From Brachybacterium sp. Z12 (GTDB lineage Bacteria; Actinomycetota; Actinomycetes; Actinomycetales; Dermabacteraceae), in contig NZ_CP060496.1 of NCBI RefSeq assembly GCF_014400405.1, forward strand, positions 186,001-250,000: a stretch of DNA of 64,000 nt, given 5' to 3'. Each line of letters starts with the position of its first letter. Position 1 is the first letter of the stretch. The position numbers and the translations under genes are program-made. The notes beneath the pieces are model-generated. The model saw only the letters and a list, made by a program, of their open reading frames with translations, did not search any database and was not told the origin of the DNA. Below are positions 38,555-46,848 of this stretch, one piece after another.

Positions 38555-38591
38555 GGAGCGCCGGGCCGGGACCCCTCACCGCTCCGCAGCC

Positions 38592-38864
38592 TCACGTCGT
38601 CGTCGCGAGGAACGACATGGTCGTCAGCAGCAGGGCGATCGCGCCCAGCGTGGCGCCCGTCGCCGAGGGGAGCAGCCGTGGGGCACGGCCTGCATCGTAA
38701 TGCCCGACGCCGATGACCCCGAGGACGATCGCGAGCACAGCAACGGGCACTGCGAAGTAGTCCCCGATGACGGGGATCAGCGCGCAGAGGACGGCGAGGA
38801 TGCCGAGGCTCAGCGCGTAGCCTCCGGCGCGAGGCGCCGGGCCGGCGGCGGGGTGCTCTTCCAT
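38592..38864 (-). CDS. small hypothetical membrane protein
   Basis: Intact 90-residue protein: a short Pro/Ala-rich head (MEEHPAAGPAPRAGG), then three hydrophobic stretches (YALSLGILAVLCALIPVIG, FAVPVAVLAIVLGVIGVG, GATLGAIALLLTTMSFLA). It resembles DUF4190-type actinobacterial membrane proteins, without a clear match I can name. Convergent with xylB. No partner gene is obvious. Confidence reflects coding likelihood rather than function. Confidence 0.65.
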   Translation of the reverse strand: MEEHPAAGPAPRAGGYALSLGILAVLCALIPVIGDYFAVPVAVLAIVLGVIGVGHYDAGRAPRLLPSATGATLGAIALLLTTMSFLATTT

Positions 38865-38950
38865 GTCTCGCCCCTGCCCTTCGCGTGGGAAGGCTTCACT
38901 GTAGATGCCGTGCGGGCTCGAGAAGCCTCCCGACCGTCGGTTGCTTGGTC

Positions 38951-38972
38951 AGACGTTCCCGCGGGAACGTCT
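38951..38972. repeat. palindromic repeat, copy 3 (intergenic, 22-bp perfect palindrome)
   Basis: The CGTTCCCGCGGGAACG core (38,954-38,969) extends here by AGA/TCT to a perfect 22-bp palindrome. Read on the minus strand, the 30 bases before it (GCACATTTTGCACC near 38,992-38,979) resemble those before the copy at 41,754, so the repeat unit is probably longer than the palindrome. It lies upstream of the small membrane gene in a 719-bp stretch (38,865-39,583) that otherwise holds only the TPP riboswitch and its leader. Confidence 0.75.
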
Positions 38973-39260
38973 CGCAGCACGGTGCAAAATGTGCGGGACA
39001 GTGGGGGCATCAGCCGGCGTGCGGCGCGCTGAGGCGGAGGGTCAGCGTGAGCGGGAGAGAGGATCTCGCAGGAATCAGCAGCACCTCGCCGCCGGGCTCG
39101 TCGGTCGCACCGAGGAAGGTGGATAAACGCACCCGTCCGTCATGCGCTTTCCGTTGTGTCGCATCGTTCTAGGTGATTGCGTCTGTCAGGCTCGGTCGTC
39201 CGCCGCGCCGCGGTGGGGCGGCATCCCCGCAGCCGTGGATGTGTTGCTACCATCCATGAT

Positions 39261-39336
39261 CGACACGGGGTGCCCCGACGGGGCTGAGATCACACCCGGT
39301 GAACCTGATCGAGTTCGTACTCGCGGAGGGATGTCG
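39261..39336 (+). ncRNA. TPP (THI-box) riboswitch
   Basis: Matches the thiamine pyrophosphate aptamer pattern in order: GGGGTGCCCC, the conserved GGGCTGAGATCACACCC, then GAACCTGATC, GAGTTCGTACTCG and GCGGAGGGA. The P1 helix pairs CGACA (39,261-39,265) with TGTCG (39,332-39,336). It faces the SDR gene at 39,584. A 247-bp leader (39,337-39,583) follows; I see no convincing gene in it, though it must hold the expression platform. TPP normally lowers expression, so the two downstream genes should be induced by thiamine shortage. Confidence 0.9.
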
Positions 39337-39583
39337 TCGATGAGCTGTGTGCTGCTGTGCTGCACGCCGTCGTCCCATGCACTGGTCCTCGCGGCGCAGG
39401 CCCCGCCTGCCGCGGCGGCGGAGGCGGCCTCGCTCCGTGCCCGAGCTGCTCGGACCCGACGATCAGGTCCTCGTGTCCGTTCCCGCGCGGTGCCGAGCCC
39501 CGGCACGGCACCGCTCCTCGCGCGTTGCGCTCCCACCCGCTGTGCGGCGGATGCGCTCGCCTGCCTGAAAGGACCGGCTGACC

Positions 39584-40383
39584 ATGACCTCGCCGACCCT
39601 CGACCCCACCTCCCGCACCGTCCCCGCGATCGCTGAGCAGGTCGTTCTCGTCACCGGGGGCGCGCGCGGCCTCGGTCGCGCGCTCACCGAAGCCTTCCTG
39701 CGCAAAGGCGCTCGGGTCGTCATCAACCATCTCACCAGCGAGGACGCCGCGCATGACCTCGCCAGCCGCCACCCGGGCCGGGCCATCGCCGTCCGCGCCG
39801 ACGTCCGGCACCGGGGCCAGGTCGAGACCCTGTTCGAGAGGGCCGAGGCTGAGTTCGGCCTCCCCGTCGGCACCGTCGTGAACAATGCCCTGCCCGGCTT
39901 CTCGTTCAACGGCGACGCCCGCGCCAAGGCGCACGAGATCGCCTACGATGCCTTCTCCGCGCAGTTCTCCGGCGCCGTGCAGGGCGCACTGAACACGATC
40001 CAGGCCGCGCTGCCCGGCTTCGCCCGGGCGGGCTCGGGGCGCGTCGTCAACGTCGGCACCAACCTGTTCCAGAACCCGGTCGTTCCCTATCACGACTACA
40101 CCGCGGCGAAGGCGGCGCTCCTGGCGCTGACCCGCACCTTTGCCGCCGACCTCGGCCCGCGCGGCATCACCGTGAACATGGTCAGCGGCGGTCTGCTGCG
40201 CACCACCGACGCGAGCTCCGCGACCCCGGAGGCGGTCTTCGACGCGATCGCCGAGGGCACCCGTTGCAGTCGGTCACCACGCCCGCCGAGTTCGCCGACG
40301 CCGTGCTCTTCTTCGCCTCTCCCTGGTCCCGGTCCGTGACCGGGCAGAATCTCGTCGTCGACGGCGGGCTGGTGAAGAACTGA
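39584..40383 (+). CDS. SDR family oxidoreductase under TPP riboswitch
   Basis: About 266 residues, short-chain dehydrogenase/reductase. VVLVTGGARGLGRALTEAFLRKGARVV is the TGxxxGxG cofactor site, VNNALPGFSFNG replaces the NNAG motif, SGRVVNVGTNLFQNPVVPYHDYTAAKAALLALTR holds the catalytic Tyr and Lys (YxxxK), and GQNLVVDGGLVKN ends the fold. The frame breaks near 40,262 (ACCC for ACCCC; EGTPLQSVTTPAEFADAVLFF resumes). Its stop overlaps the next ATG (TGATG). The riboswitch implies a role in making, salvaging or importing thiamine or a precursor, but I know no standard SDR step there; substrate unknown. Confidence 0.85.
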
Positions 40384-41711
40384 TGGCCGCCGCGCCCCGC
40401 CGCCAGGTGCGGCTGAACCTGTTCGCGCACGCGTGCGGCCACCACGCCGCGGCCTGGCGGGCGCCGGGCTCCTCGGTGTCGCGTCTGGGCGACATCACCT
40501 ATTGGGAGGAGCTCGCACGGATCGCAGAGCGCGGCCGACTCGACGCGATCTTCCTCGCCGACGGCCAGTCGATCGCGCCCGCCGGGGCCGAGCGCGGGCC
40601 GACATGGTTCCTGGAACCGATCACGGCGCTCACGGCGATGGCCCGCGCCACCGAGCGGATCGGGCTGGTCACGACGGTCTCGAGCACCTTCTGGGACCCG
40701 TTCCACGCCGCCCGCCTGCTGGCGAGCCTCGACCACATCTCCCACGGTCGGGTCGGGATCAACGTGGTCACCTCGATGACCGACGATGAGGCTCGCAACC
40801 ACGGCATGCCCGCGCTGCCCGATCATGCGAAGCGCTACGCCACCGCGGGGAGTTCATCGAGGTGCTCCAGGGGCTGTGGGACTCATGGCCCTCCCAGAGC
40901 ATCCTGGCCGATCCGGGGGGTGTACGTCGATCCGTCCCTGCTGCGACCGCCACAGCATCACGGGGAGTCCTTCCAGGTCGCCGGGCCGCTGAACGTGCCG
41001 ACGCCGCCGCAGGGCCGCCCGGTGCTGTTCCAGGCCGGGGCCTCCGAGCCGGGCCGCGAGCTCGCCGCCCGCCACGCCGAAGGGATCTACGCGGTGGCCT
41101 GGGACCTCGAGTCCGCGCTCGCCTACCGCTCGGACATCCGCGCCCGGGCCGCCGCGCTGGGCCGCGCCCCGGAGACGATCGCGGTGATGCCGGGCCTGGT
41201 CGTCCACGTGGCCTCGACCGAGGAGGAAGCCCGGCGGATGCGCGCGGACCTCGACTCCCGCCTGCCGGTCGCGGACTCCCTGCGCCAGCTCTCCTTCTTC
41301 ATCGGCCAGGACGCCTCGGACTGGGAGCTCGACGCCACCGTGCCACCGCTCCCGCCGCTCGAGGAGTTCACCGGCCCGAAGGGGCGCTACGCCACGGTGC
41401 TGCGCATCGTCGACTCCGTGCGGCCGACCGTGCGCGAACTGCTGGGGCTGCTCGCCGCCGGCGGCGGCCACGCGACCGTCATCGGCACGCCGGAGTCGGT
41501 GGCCGACGAGATCGAGCGCTGGGTCGACGCGGGCGCGGCCGACGGCTTCAACCTCATGCCGCCCACCCTCCCAGGCGGGATCACGGACTTCGTCGACCAG
41601 GTCGTGCCCGTGCTGCAGCGGCGCGGCCGGTTTCGTCGCGAGTACGAGGGGGCCACACTGCGGGAGCACCTGGGTCTGCCCGAGGCCAGGCCAGCGACTT
41701 CTCCTCTGTGA
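40383..41711 (+). CDS. LLM-class flavin monooxygenase (NtaA/SnaA/DszA-like)
   Basis: About 442 residues, the length of the NtaA/DszA branch of luciferase-like FMNH2-dependent monooxygenases. VRLNLFAHACGHHAAAWRAPGS opens the barrel, LDAIFLADGQSIAP, WFLEPITALTAMARATERIGLVTTVSSTFWDPFHAARLLASLDHISHGRVGINVVTS and LFQAGASEPGRELAARHAEGIYAV are family-typical. A 70-bp stretch (about 40,850-40,918) is out of frame between two indels in G runs; corrected, it reads GEFIEVLQGLWDSWPSQSILADPGG. ATG overlaps the SDR stop. Together with the SDR it forms a riboswitch-controlled pair, possibly oxidising a thiamine breakdown product; this is inference. Confidence 0.85.
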   Translation: MAAAPRRQVRLNLFAHACGHHAAAWRAPGSSVSRLGDITYWEELARIAERGRLDAIFLADGQSIAPAGAERGPTWFLEPITALTAMARATERIGLVTTVSSTFWDPFHAARLLASLDHISHGRVGINVVTSMTDDEARNHGMPALPDHAKRYATAGSSSRCSRGCGTHGPPRASWPIRGVYVDPSLLRPPQHHGESFQVAGPLNVPTPPQGRPVLFQAGASEPGRELAARHAEGIYAVAWDLESALAYRSDIRARAAALGRAPETIAVMPGLVVHVASTEEEARRMRADLDSRLPVADSLRQLSFFIGQDASDWELDATVPPLPPLEEFTGPKGRYATVLRIVDSVRPTVRELLGLLAAGGGHATVIGTPESVADEIERWVDAGAADGFNLMPPTLPGGITDFVDQVVPVLQRRGRFRREYEGATLREHLGLPEARPATSPL

Positions 41712-41753
41712 GGGCGACCGGTGCGGCGGTCCGCTCGATGGCGTGCCTGAACA

Positions 41754-41769
41754 CGTTCCCGCGGGAACG
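41754..41769. repeat. palindromic repeat, copy 4 (intergenic)
   Basis: CGTTCCCGCGGGAACG about 40 bp after the flavin monooxygenase stop. Right-hand flank GTGCGGCGAGCTCGG (41,791-41,805) resembles CTGCGGCGCGCTCGG after copy 2, and GCACGATGTTCC on the minus strand resembles GCACATTTTGCACC of copy 3. Confidence 0.75.
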
Positions 41770-41820
41770 CTTTCAGGGCAGCGGAACATCGTGCGGCGAG
41801 CTCGGACGGTGCTGACTAGC

Positions 41821-42150
41821 TCAGCTCGGTGACATCGGTACCCGCACCCGCGCCCGCACGGGCAGATGATCGCTCGGGAACACCCCATCGGGGCGGGAGT
41901 CGTCGATCCGCGCGTCCAGCACTCGCACGCCCTGGCTCAGCAGGATCCAGTCGATGCGGAACTCGGACTCCTCGACCTCCCCGAAATGGGGGAAGGTGCT
42001 CCAGGCGGGGCTGAGCTGCCGCTCGGCCGCGAGCCAGGAGTCCTGCAGCCCGAACTCGTCGACCAGCACCGTGTACGTGCGGCCCTGCGTTCCCCCAGGT
42101 CGCCGAGCCGATCTCCCGCGGTCGGTTTAGAAGAGCGCGTTGAAGCTCAT
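41821..42150 (-). pseudogene. endonuclease/exonuclease/phosphatase family remnant
   Basis: The C-terminal 80 residues are clear: TYTVLVDEFGLQDSWL, FRIDWILLSQGVRVLDARIDD and PSDHLPVRARV, the metal-dependent hydrolase ending with catalytic Asp and His. Just upstream and in the same frame MSFNALF matches the N-terminal strand of the family, but is followed at once by TAA. The roughly 150 residues that should lie between, including the catalytic Glu and His, are missing, so an internal deletion has destroyed the gene. It lies between the flavin monooxygenase and the ATP-grasp gene. Confidence 0.7.
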
Positions 42151-42202
42151 GACCCGCGGCGCGGCGTCGTCGGCCGCCGGGACGGTGGTGATGCGAGCGT
42201 CC

Positions 42203-43101
42203 TCAGACCCTGGCCAGGATCGCGTCGGCGAACACCTCGGCAACCTCCGGGACGAGCTGCAGGTTGAACAGCGGCTCGAACAGCTCCGCCTCGAGGAGGA
42301 GCAGGCCGTGCGCTGCCGTATCGACGAGGTCGATGCGCGAGTACAGGGGAGTGGCGAGCCCGGTGACCTCGGCGATGGTGGAGAGGACCTGCTCTGCGAA
42401 GGCGCGCTCGGCGGCATCCGCAGACACCTGCTGAGGGGTCTCCCGGTAGCTCCCCCACGCAGCCCGCCGCCTCGTGCCAGCAGCGCACCTTTGGAGATCG
42501 CATGGGTGAAGTGCCCATCGACCAGGTACAGCGCCTTCTCGTGGCCTGCGGAGAGCTCAGGCACCTCGGGCTGCAGCATCACCGTGCGCTGCTCGGCGAA
42601 GATTTCGCGCCCGAGCGCCAGGGCCGCAGGATCGCCGGGGCGCAGCAGCCCTGCCAGCTGCGCGCCCGCACCCACTGTCGGCTTCAGCACCACGTGCCCG
42701 CCACCGGGACCGGAGTGCGCCGCGGAGAGCGCTGCGATCAGGGAGGCCTCCTCCGCGTGGAAGGTGGTGGGGACGCCCGGGATCCCCGCCTGCTCGAGCT
42801 CGGCGAGGTAGTGCTTGTCCATGTTCCAGCGCACCAGGGCGGGTTCATTGAGGATCTTGGTGGCCGCTCCGGCTCGGTCGAGCCAGGCATCGAACTCTGC
42901 TGGCCGCAGCGAGTAGTCCCAGGGGCTGCGCAGCACCACCAGGTCGAAGTCAGCCCAGTCGACCTCGGGGTCGGCCCAGTCGACGGCCCGGGCCTCCGCG
43001 CCGCGCGCGTGGAGCGCCCGCAGCAGCGGGCGGGCATCGAGCATCGTGTCGGCCGCGGGGAAGCGTGCGGGATCGGTGACGACGAGGCCGAGGGATGACA
43101 T
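42203..43101 (-). CDS. ATP-grasp domain protein
   Basis: About 300 residues of the RimK/glutathione synthetase-like ATP-grasp superfamily, which joins a carboxylate to an amine via acyl phosphate. DPEVDWADFDLVVLRSPWDYSLRPAEFDAWLDRAG and ILNEPALVRWNMDKHYLAELEQAGIPGVPT match the group containing cycloserine-pathway DcsG. HVVLKPTVGAGAQ is the phosphate-binding loop, LYSRIDLVDTAAHGLLLLEAELFEP the metal site with acidic residues. The frame breaks near 42,445, where a run of five G should be six (GGGLRGSYRETPQQV). No peptide or partner gene is adjacent, so the substrate is unknown. Confidence 0.82.
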
Positions 43102-43283
43102 GGCGCGACCTTAGCGGCCCCAGCGGCTTAGCCGCCTTGCAGCGGGTCGGCCCGCACTCCGCCGTCGGCTGCGAGCAGCTGCTCGTCGACCTCGTGACCG
43201 ACTCCTACCGCCTCGTCGTCGCCGCGCTGCCGCGCAGGCTGCGCCCGATCGATCCGGAGACCTTCGAGGGCCCCCTCCCCTGA
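43095..43283 (+). pseudogene. MmcQ/YjbR-like C-terminal fragment
   Basis: From about 43,140 the frame reads LVDLVTDSYRLVVAALPRRLRPIDPETF, resembling the end of MmcQ/YjbR family DNA-binding-like proteins. There is no N-terminal part: upstream sequence is occupied by the start of the divergent ATP-grasp gene. I take it as a truncated remnant. The match is short and could be chance. Confidence 0.4.
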
Positions 43284-43299
43284 CCGGCCGGGGCGCGCC

Positions 43300-44333
43300 T
43301 CAGGCGCCCGGGCCCGCCCCGCTGAGCCGGTAGGCCTCGGTGAGGATCTCCATCGAGGCCATCGCCTCGCGCGGGCCGATCCAGAACGGCTCCGGATCCT
43401 CGAGATGCTCGTAGAAGTCGCGGATCAGCAGCTCATGTGAGACGCCCCAGTAGGAGCGGCCCCCGGAGGTGACCGAGCGCTCGCCGAGAGTGTCCACGCG
43501 CCCGTCGGCCCAGCGGATCGTGAGCCCGCCCTCGGTGCCGCCGCGCAGGCACACGTACGCGTTCTCGCAGTCCAGCTCGATCTCGACCGGACGGTGCTGG
43601 GGCGCGGTGAGTGTCGCGTAGAACGAGGTGGTCACGCCGCCGGGGTGATGCAGCAGCAGCTCCGCGGTGTCCTCGACCTCGATCAGATCACCGAACCTGC
43701 GGGTCGCCACGTGACCGTCGGTGCGCTCCACACCGCCCAGCAGCCACTGCACCAGGTCCAGGGTGTGGATCGCCTGATTGATCAGCAGGCCGCCGCCCGA
43801 GCCCGCCCACGTGCCCCTCCAGGGCTTGGCGCGGTAGTAGTATCCGGGCTGCGGGTCCACACCACCGAGGCCCAGGCGCCGCGCACCGCACCGAGCTGCC
43901 CGGAGGCCAGCATCTCGTGCAGGCGCTGGCTGGCGAGGTTGTAGCGGTTCTGGAAGCAGATGCCGACCTTCGCGCCGCCGGCGCGCCCGTCGGTCGATTC
44001 GACCGCATCCACCAGTCGCTGGCCCTCGGCGAGGGTGTGCGCGAGCGGCTTCTCCTGCAGCACGTGCACCCCGGCGGCGAGCGCCGTGAGCGAGGGATCG
44101 ACGTGCTCGTCGTGCGGGGTGGTCACGTGCACCGCGTCCGGTGCGAGCGCATCGATCAGCTCCTGGGTGCTCGCGAAGCCGGGCACGCCGGTGGCCTCCG
44201 TGGCGCGGGAGAGCGCCTGCGGGTCCGTGTCCGCCACACCCACGAGCTCGAGGCCCTCGATGTCCCGGATCGCTTCGAAGTGGACCACCGAGACATCTCC
44301 GCAGCCGATCAGCCCGATGCGCTTGCTCGCCAT
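43300..44333 (-). CDS. Gfo/Idh/MocA family oxidoreductase
   Basis: About 345 residues. RIGLIGCGDVSVVHFEAIRDIEGLELVGVADTD is the nucleotide-binding start, VTTPHDEHVDPSLTALAAGVHVLQEKPLAH holds the EKP lysine, KVGICFQNRYN the substrate loop, and GGGLLINQAIHTLDLVQWLLGG the catalytic HxxD. The frame breaks near 43,850 with one base missing before PGYYYRAKPWRGTWAGSGG. ATG 44,333 follows GGAAAGAGGACAC. It is a stand-alone gene, divergent from the sodium symporter at 44,863; the pairing could mean that the symporter imports its substrate. Confidence 0.86.
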
Positions 44334-44496
44334 GTGTCCTCTTTCCTGGCCGCTGCTGCGGCGCGGCCGACGTCGATGCTCCGCCACTTTACGCGGCTCC
44401 TCCCAGGGCTCGTGCGGCCGGGTGCATCATCATGCGCCCATCCCGGGGAGGAGTGCATTCCTGTGAATGGAGATGCAGGACACTGCCCCGATCTAG

Positions 44497-44507
44497 TTGT
44501 CCGACAA
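44497..44507. promoter_or_regulatory. GntR-type palindrome TTGTCCGACAA
   Basis: Perfect 11-bp palindrome with the GT-N3-AC core of FadR-subfamily GntR regulators, in the 529-bp gap (44,334-44,862) between the divergent Gfo/Idh gene and symporter. The rest of the gap holds no gene that I can support. Confidence 0.45.
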
Positions 44508-44862
44508 TGAGTTTGAGCGCTCTGACCTGCAGATGTATCCGATAAGTTACCGATGAGGTGGCTATGCCGGGACCTCTGTGCGAGTATCTATACGGCCCCA
44601 AGCGCGGAGAGTGCTGGCGGAGCCGCCCCGATGAGGGGTCGGCGCCAGTCCCTCGCCGTTGCGGTCCCATCCTCGGAGCAGGTGTTTCTCACCGCCCGAG
44701 TCGATGCCGGACGGCACGCGCCCAGGGGGTCGATTGCCGGTCGGCCCACGGGTGGCGCCACCCCTGAGCGCAGCGCGCACTGCGCCGCACCACGGTGCGC
44801 GCAGCACAGCAGGTGGAGTACCGGGTGAAGGAGATCGTTTCGCCGCTACGGAAGGAAGTACT

Positions 44863-46579
44863 ATGCCGCCCGCTTCAGGAGAGATAGTTCAGCTCGGGAT
44901 CATCGGAGTCATCGCCCTCCTGCTCCTGTTCTACGGGGGCACGATGTGGATGTCGGTCGCGATCTCCCGCAAGAAGGAGAACGCCGATGACTACATGACC
45001 GCCGGCAACAACATCGGCTTCGGCGTCTCCGCCGCCTCGATGACCGCCACCTGGATCTGGGCGTCCTCGATGTACGCCTCGGTGACCGCCGGCTACACCT
45101 ACGGCGTCTCCGGCCCCATCCACTACGGGCTCTGGGGCGCGCTGATGATCCTGTTCATCTACCCCTTCGGGAAGCGGATCCGCAAGGTCGCCCCCGCGCG
45201 CACACCCTCGCCGAGGTGATGTACGCCCGCCACGGCCGCTCCTCGCAGCTGATGCTCGCCGGCTCCAACGTGCTCGGCTCGGTCATCTCGCTGACCTCCA
45301 ACTTCATCGCCGGTGGCGCGATCATCGCGATGCTCTCCCCGCTCAGCTTCGGCGCCGGCATCCTCATCATCGCCGCCGGCGTGCTGATGTACACCCTGTG
45401 GTCCGGCTTCCGCGCCTCCGTGCTGACGGACTTCGCCCAGGTGATGGCGATGCTCGGTGCGGCCGTCATCATCATCCCCGCGGTCTTCTTCCTCGCCGGC
45501 GGGCCCTCGATGTTCGCCGAAGGGGTCGCCAACGGCAACGTCACCCCGCAGCAGGAGAGCTTCTTCTCCTCCGACGCCTTCATGAACCAGGGCGCTCCGT
45601 ACATCGCCGCGGTGCTCGCCTACGCGATCGGCAACCAGACCATCGCCCAGCGCCTGTTCGCTGTGCGCGAGGACCTCATCAAGCCCACCTTCATCACCGC
45701 CACCGTCGGCTACGGCGGCACCGTGATCGGCATCGGCATGCTCGGTGTGATGGCGCTGTACCTGGGCATCGAGCCCATGGGCGGCGACATCAACAACCTG
45801 ATGCCCCAGATGGTCGGCACCTACCTGCCCGTCGCACTGGTGGCGCTCGCGTTCATCATGATCATCGGCTCGCTGTCCTCGACCGCGGACTCCGACCTCT
45901 CGGCGCTCAGCTCGATCGTGATGACCGACATCTACGGCCAGTCCGTGGGCCGCAAGAACGTGAACCCCAAGCTGATGCTGCTGATCGGCCGCATCACCAT
46001 GATCGTCGCGACCGGCCTGGCCCTGTACTTCGCCACGGCCAAGTTCAACATCCTGGACCTGTTGGTTTTCGTCGGCGCGATGTGGGGCTGCCTGGTCTTC
46101 CCGGTCATCGCCTCCTTCTACTGGAAGAAGGTCACCAACCTCGCCTTCTCCCTCGCCGTGGTCGCGGCCCTGGCGGTCTTCCTGCCGGTGCGCTTCACGC
46201 TGATCCCGATCACCGGTGCGTGGGCACTGGTGGTCGAGCTGCTCGCCATCATCGGCGTGGGCGTGGTGCTGGGCATCATGTCCTTCGGCTTCTTCGGGAA
46301 GCGGGTGGCCGTGATCGTCGGCACCGTCTCGATGCTCGCGACGCTGCCCCCTTCGGCTTCGGGTTCCTGCGTGACTACGAAACGCTCTCCGGCTCGTTGG
46401 TGGCCTACTCGGTCTCCTTCCTGGTCTGCTACCTGCTCAGCTTCCGGTCCACGCAGAACTTCGACTTCTCCATGATCCGCAAGGTCACCGGTGACTTCGA
46501 CGACGAGACCCTCACCGCTGACGAGGACGTCCTCCGCCCGGAGGGCGCCGCCGCTGCGGTGCGCGCCGACAAGAACTGA
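44863..46579 (+). CDS. sodium:solute symporter (SSS family)
   Basis: About 572 residues with some 13 membrane helices. LGIIGVIALLLLFYGGTMWMSVAISRKKENADDYMTAGNNIGFGVSAASMTATWIWASSMYA contains the family sodium-site start; SLTSNFIAGGAIIAML, AYAIGNQTIAQRLFAVRE and IIGSLSSTADSDLSALSSIVMTDIY (sodium ligands in the SST/SSTADSDL stretch) follow. Two breaks, each in a C run one base short: near 45,192 (RKVAPRAHTLAEVMYARHGR) and near 46,350 (ATLPPFGFGFLRDYETLSG). ATG 44,863 follows GGAAGGAAGTACT. Closest in appearance to urea or amino-acid-type SSS proteins; solute unknown. Directly followed by a tiny membrane protein gene. Confidence 0.9.
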
Positions 46580-46639
46580 CCCTTCCGCCCGCGGCGACCT
46601 CCCTGTCGCCGCGCCGCCCCTCCTGAGAGGAGAACAGCC

Positions 46640-46768
46640 ATGACCGCTCTTCTGACCGCCTACGTGCTGATGTGGCCGGTGCTCGTGCTCGGCATCCTGA
46701 TCACGATCGCCCGCGGCTTCGCCAAGGACGCCAAGGAAGCCCGCGAGGAAGGCCGCATGATCATCTGA
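46640..46768 (+). CDS. small symporter-associated membrane protein (42 residues)
   Basis: MTALLTAYVLMWPVLVLGIL starts a single membrane helix of about 20 residues followed by a charged tail (RGFAKDAKEAREEGRMII). GAGAGGAGAAC gives a strong ribosome site eight bases before ATG 46,640. The gene lies 60 bp after the symporter stop on the same strand. Short one-helix partners of this kind (putative transporter small subunits) are known next to actinobacterial SSS and NSS transporters and are presumed to stabilise them. Too short for automatic gene callers with a length cut-off, hence worth recording. Confidence 0.8.
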   Translation: MTALLTAYVLMWPVLVLGILITIARGFAKDAKEAREEGRMII

Positions 46769-46785
46769 TCCGGCCCCCTCACGAA

Positions 46786-46822
46786 AGCGCCCGCCGACCC
46801 CTGCACGGGGACGGCGGGCGCT
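46786..46822. terminator. hairpin terminator between symporter operon and aldo/keto reductase
   Basis: AGCGCCCGCCG pairs with CGGCGGGCGCT (11 bp), with an inner CCCC/GGGG extension. It serves two convergent transcripts (stops at 46,768 and 46,849). Confidence 0.75.
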
Positions 46823-46848
46823 GTCGTGCTCGCTGCGGGGGAGAGGGT

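Noticed and set aside
39331..39583. A Cys-rich leader peptide starting MSSMSCVLLCC after the riboswitch
   Set aside because: Its start lies in the P1 helix of the aptamer, there is no ribosome site, and the rest is low-complexity Ala/Arg; more likely untranslated leader.
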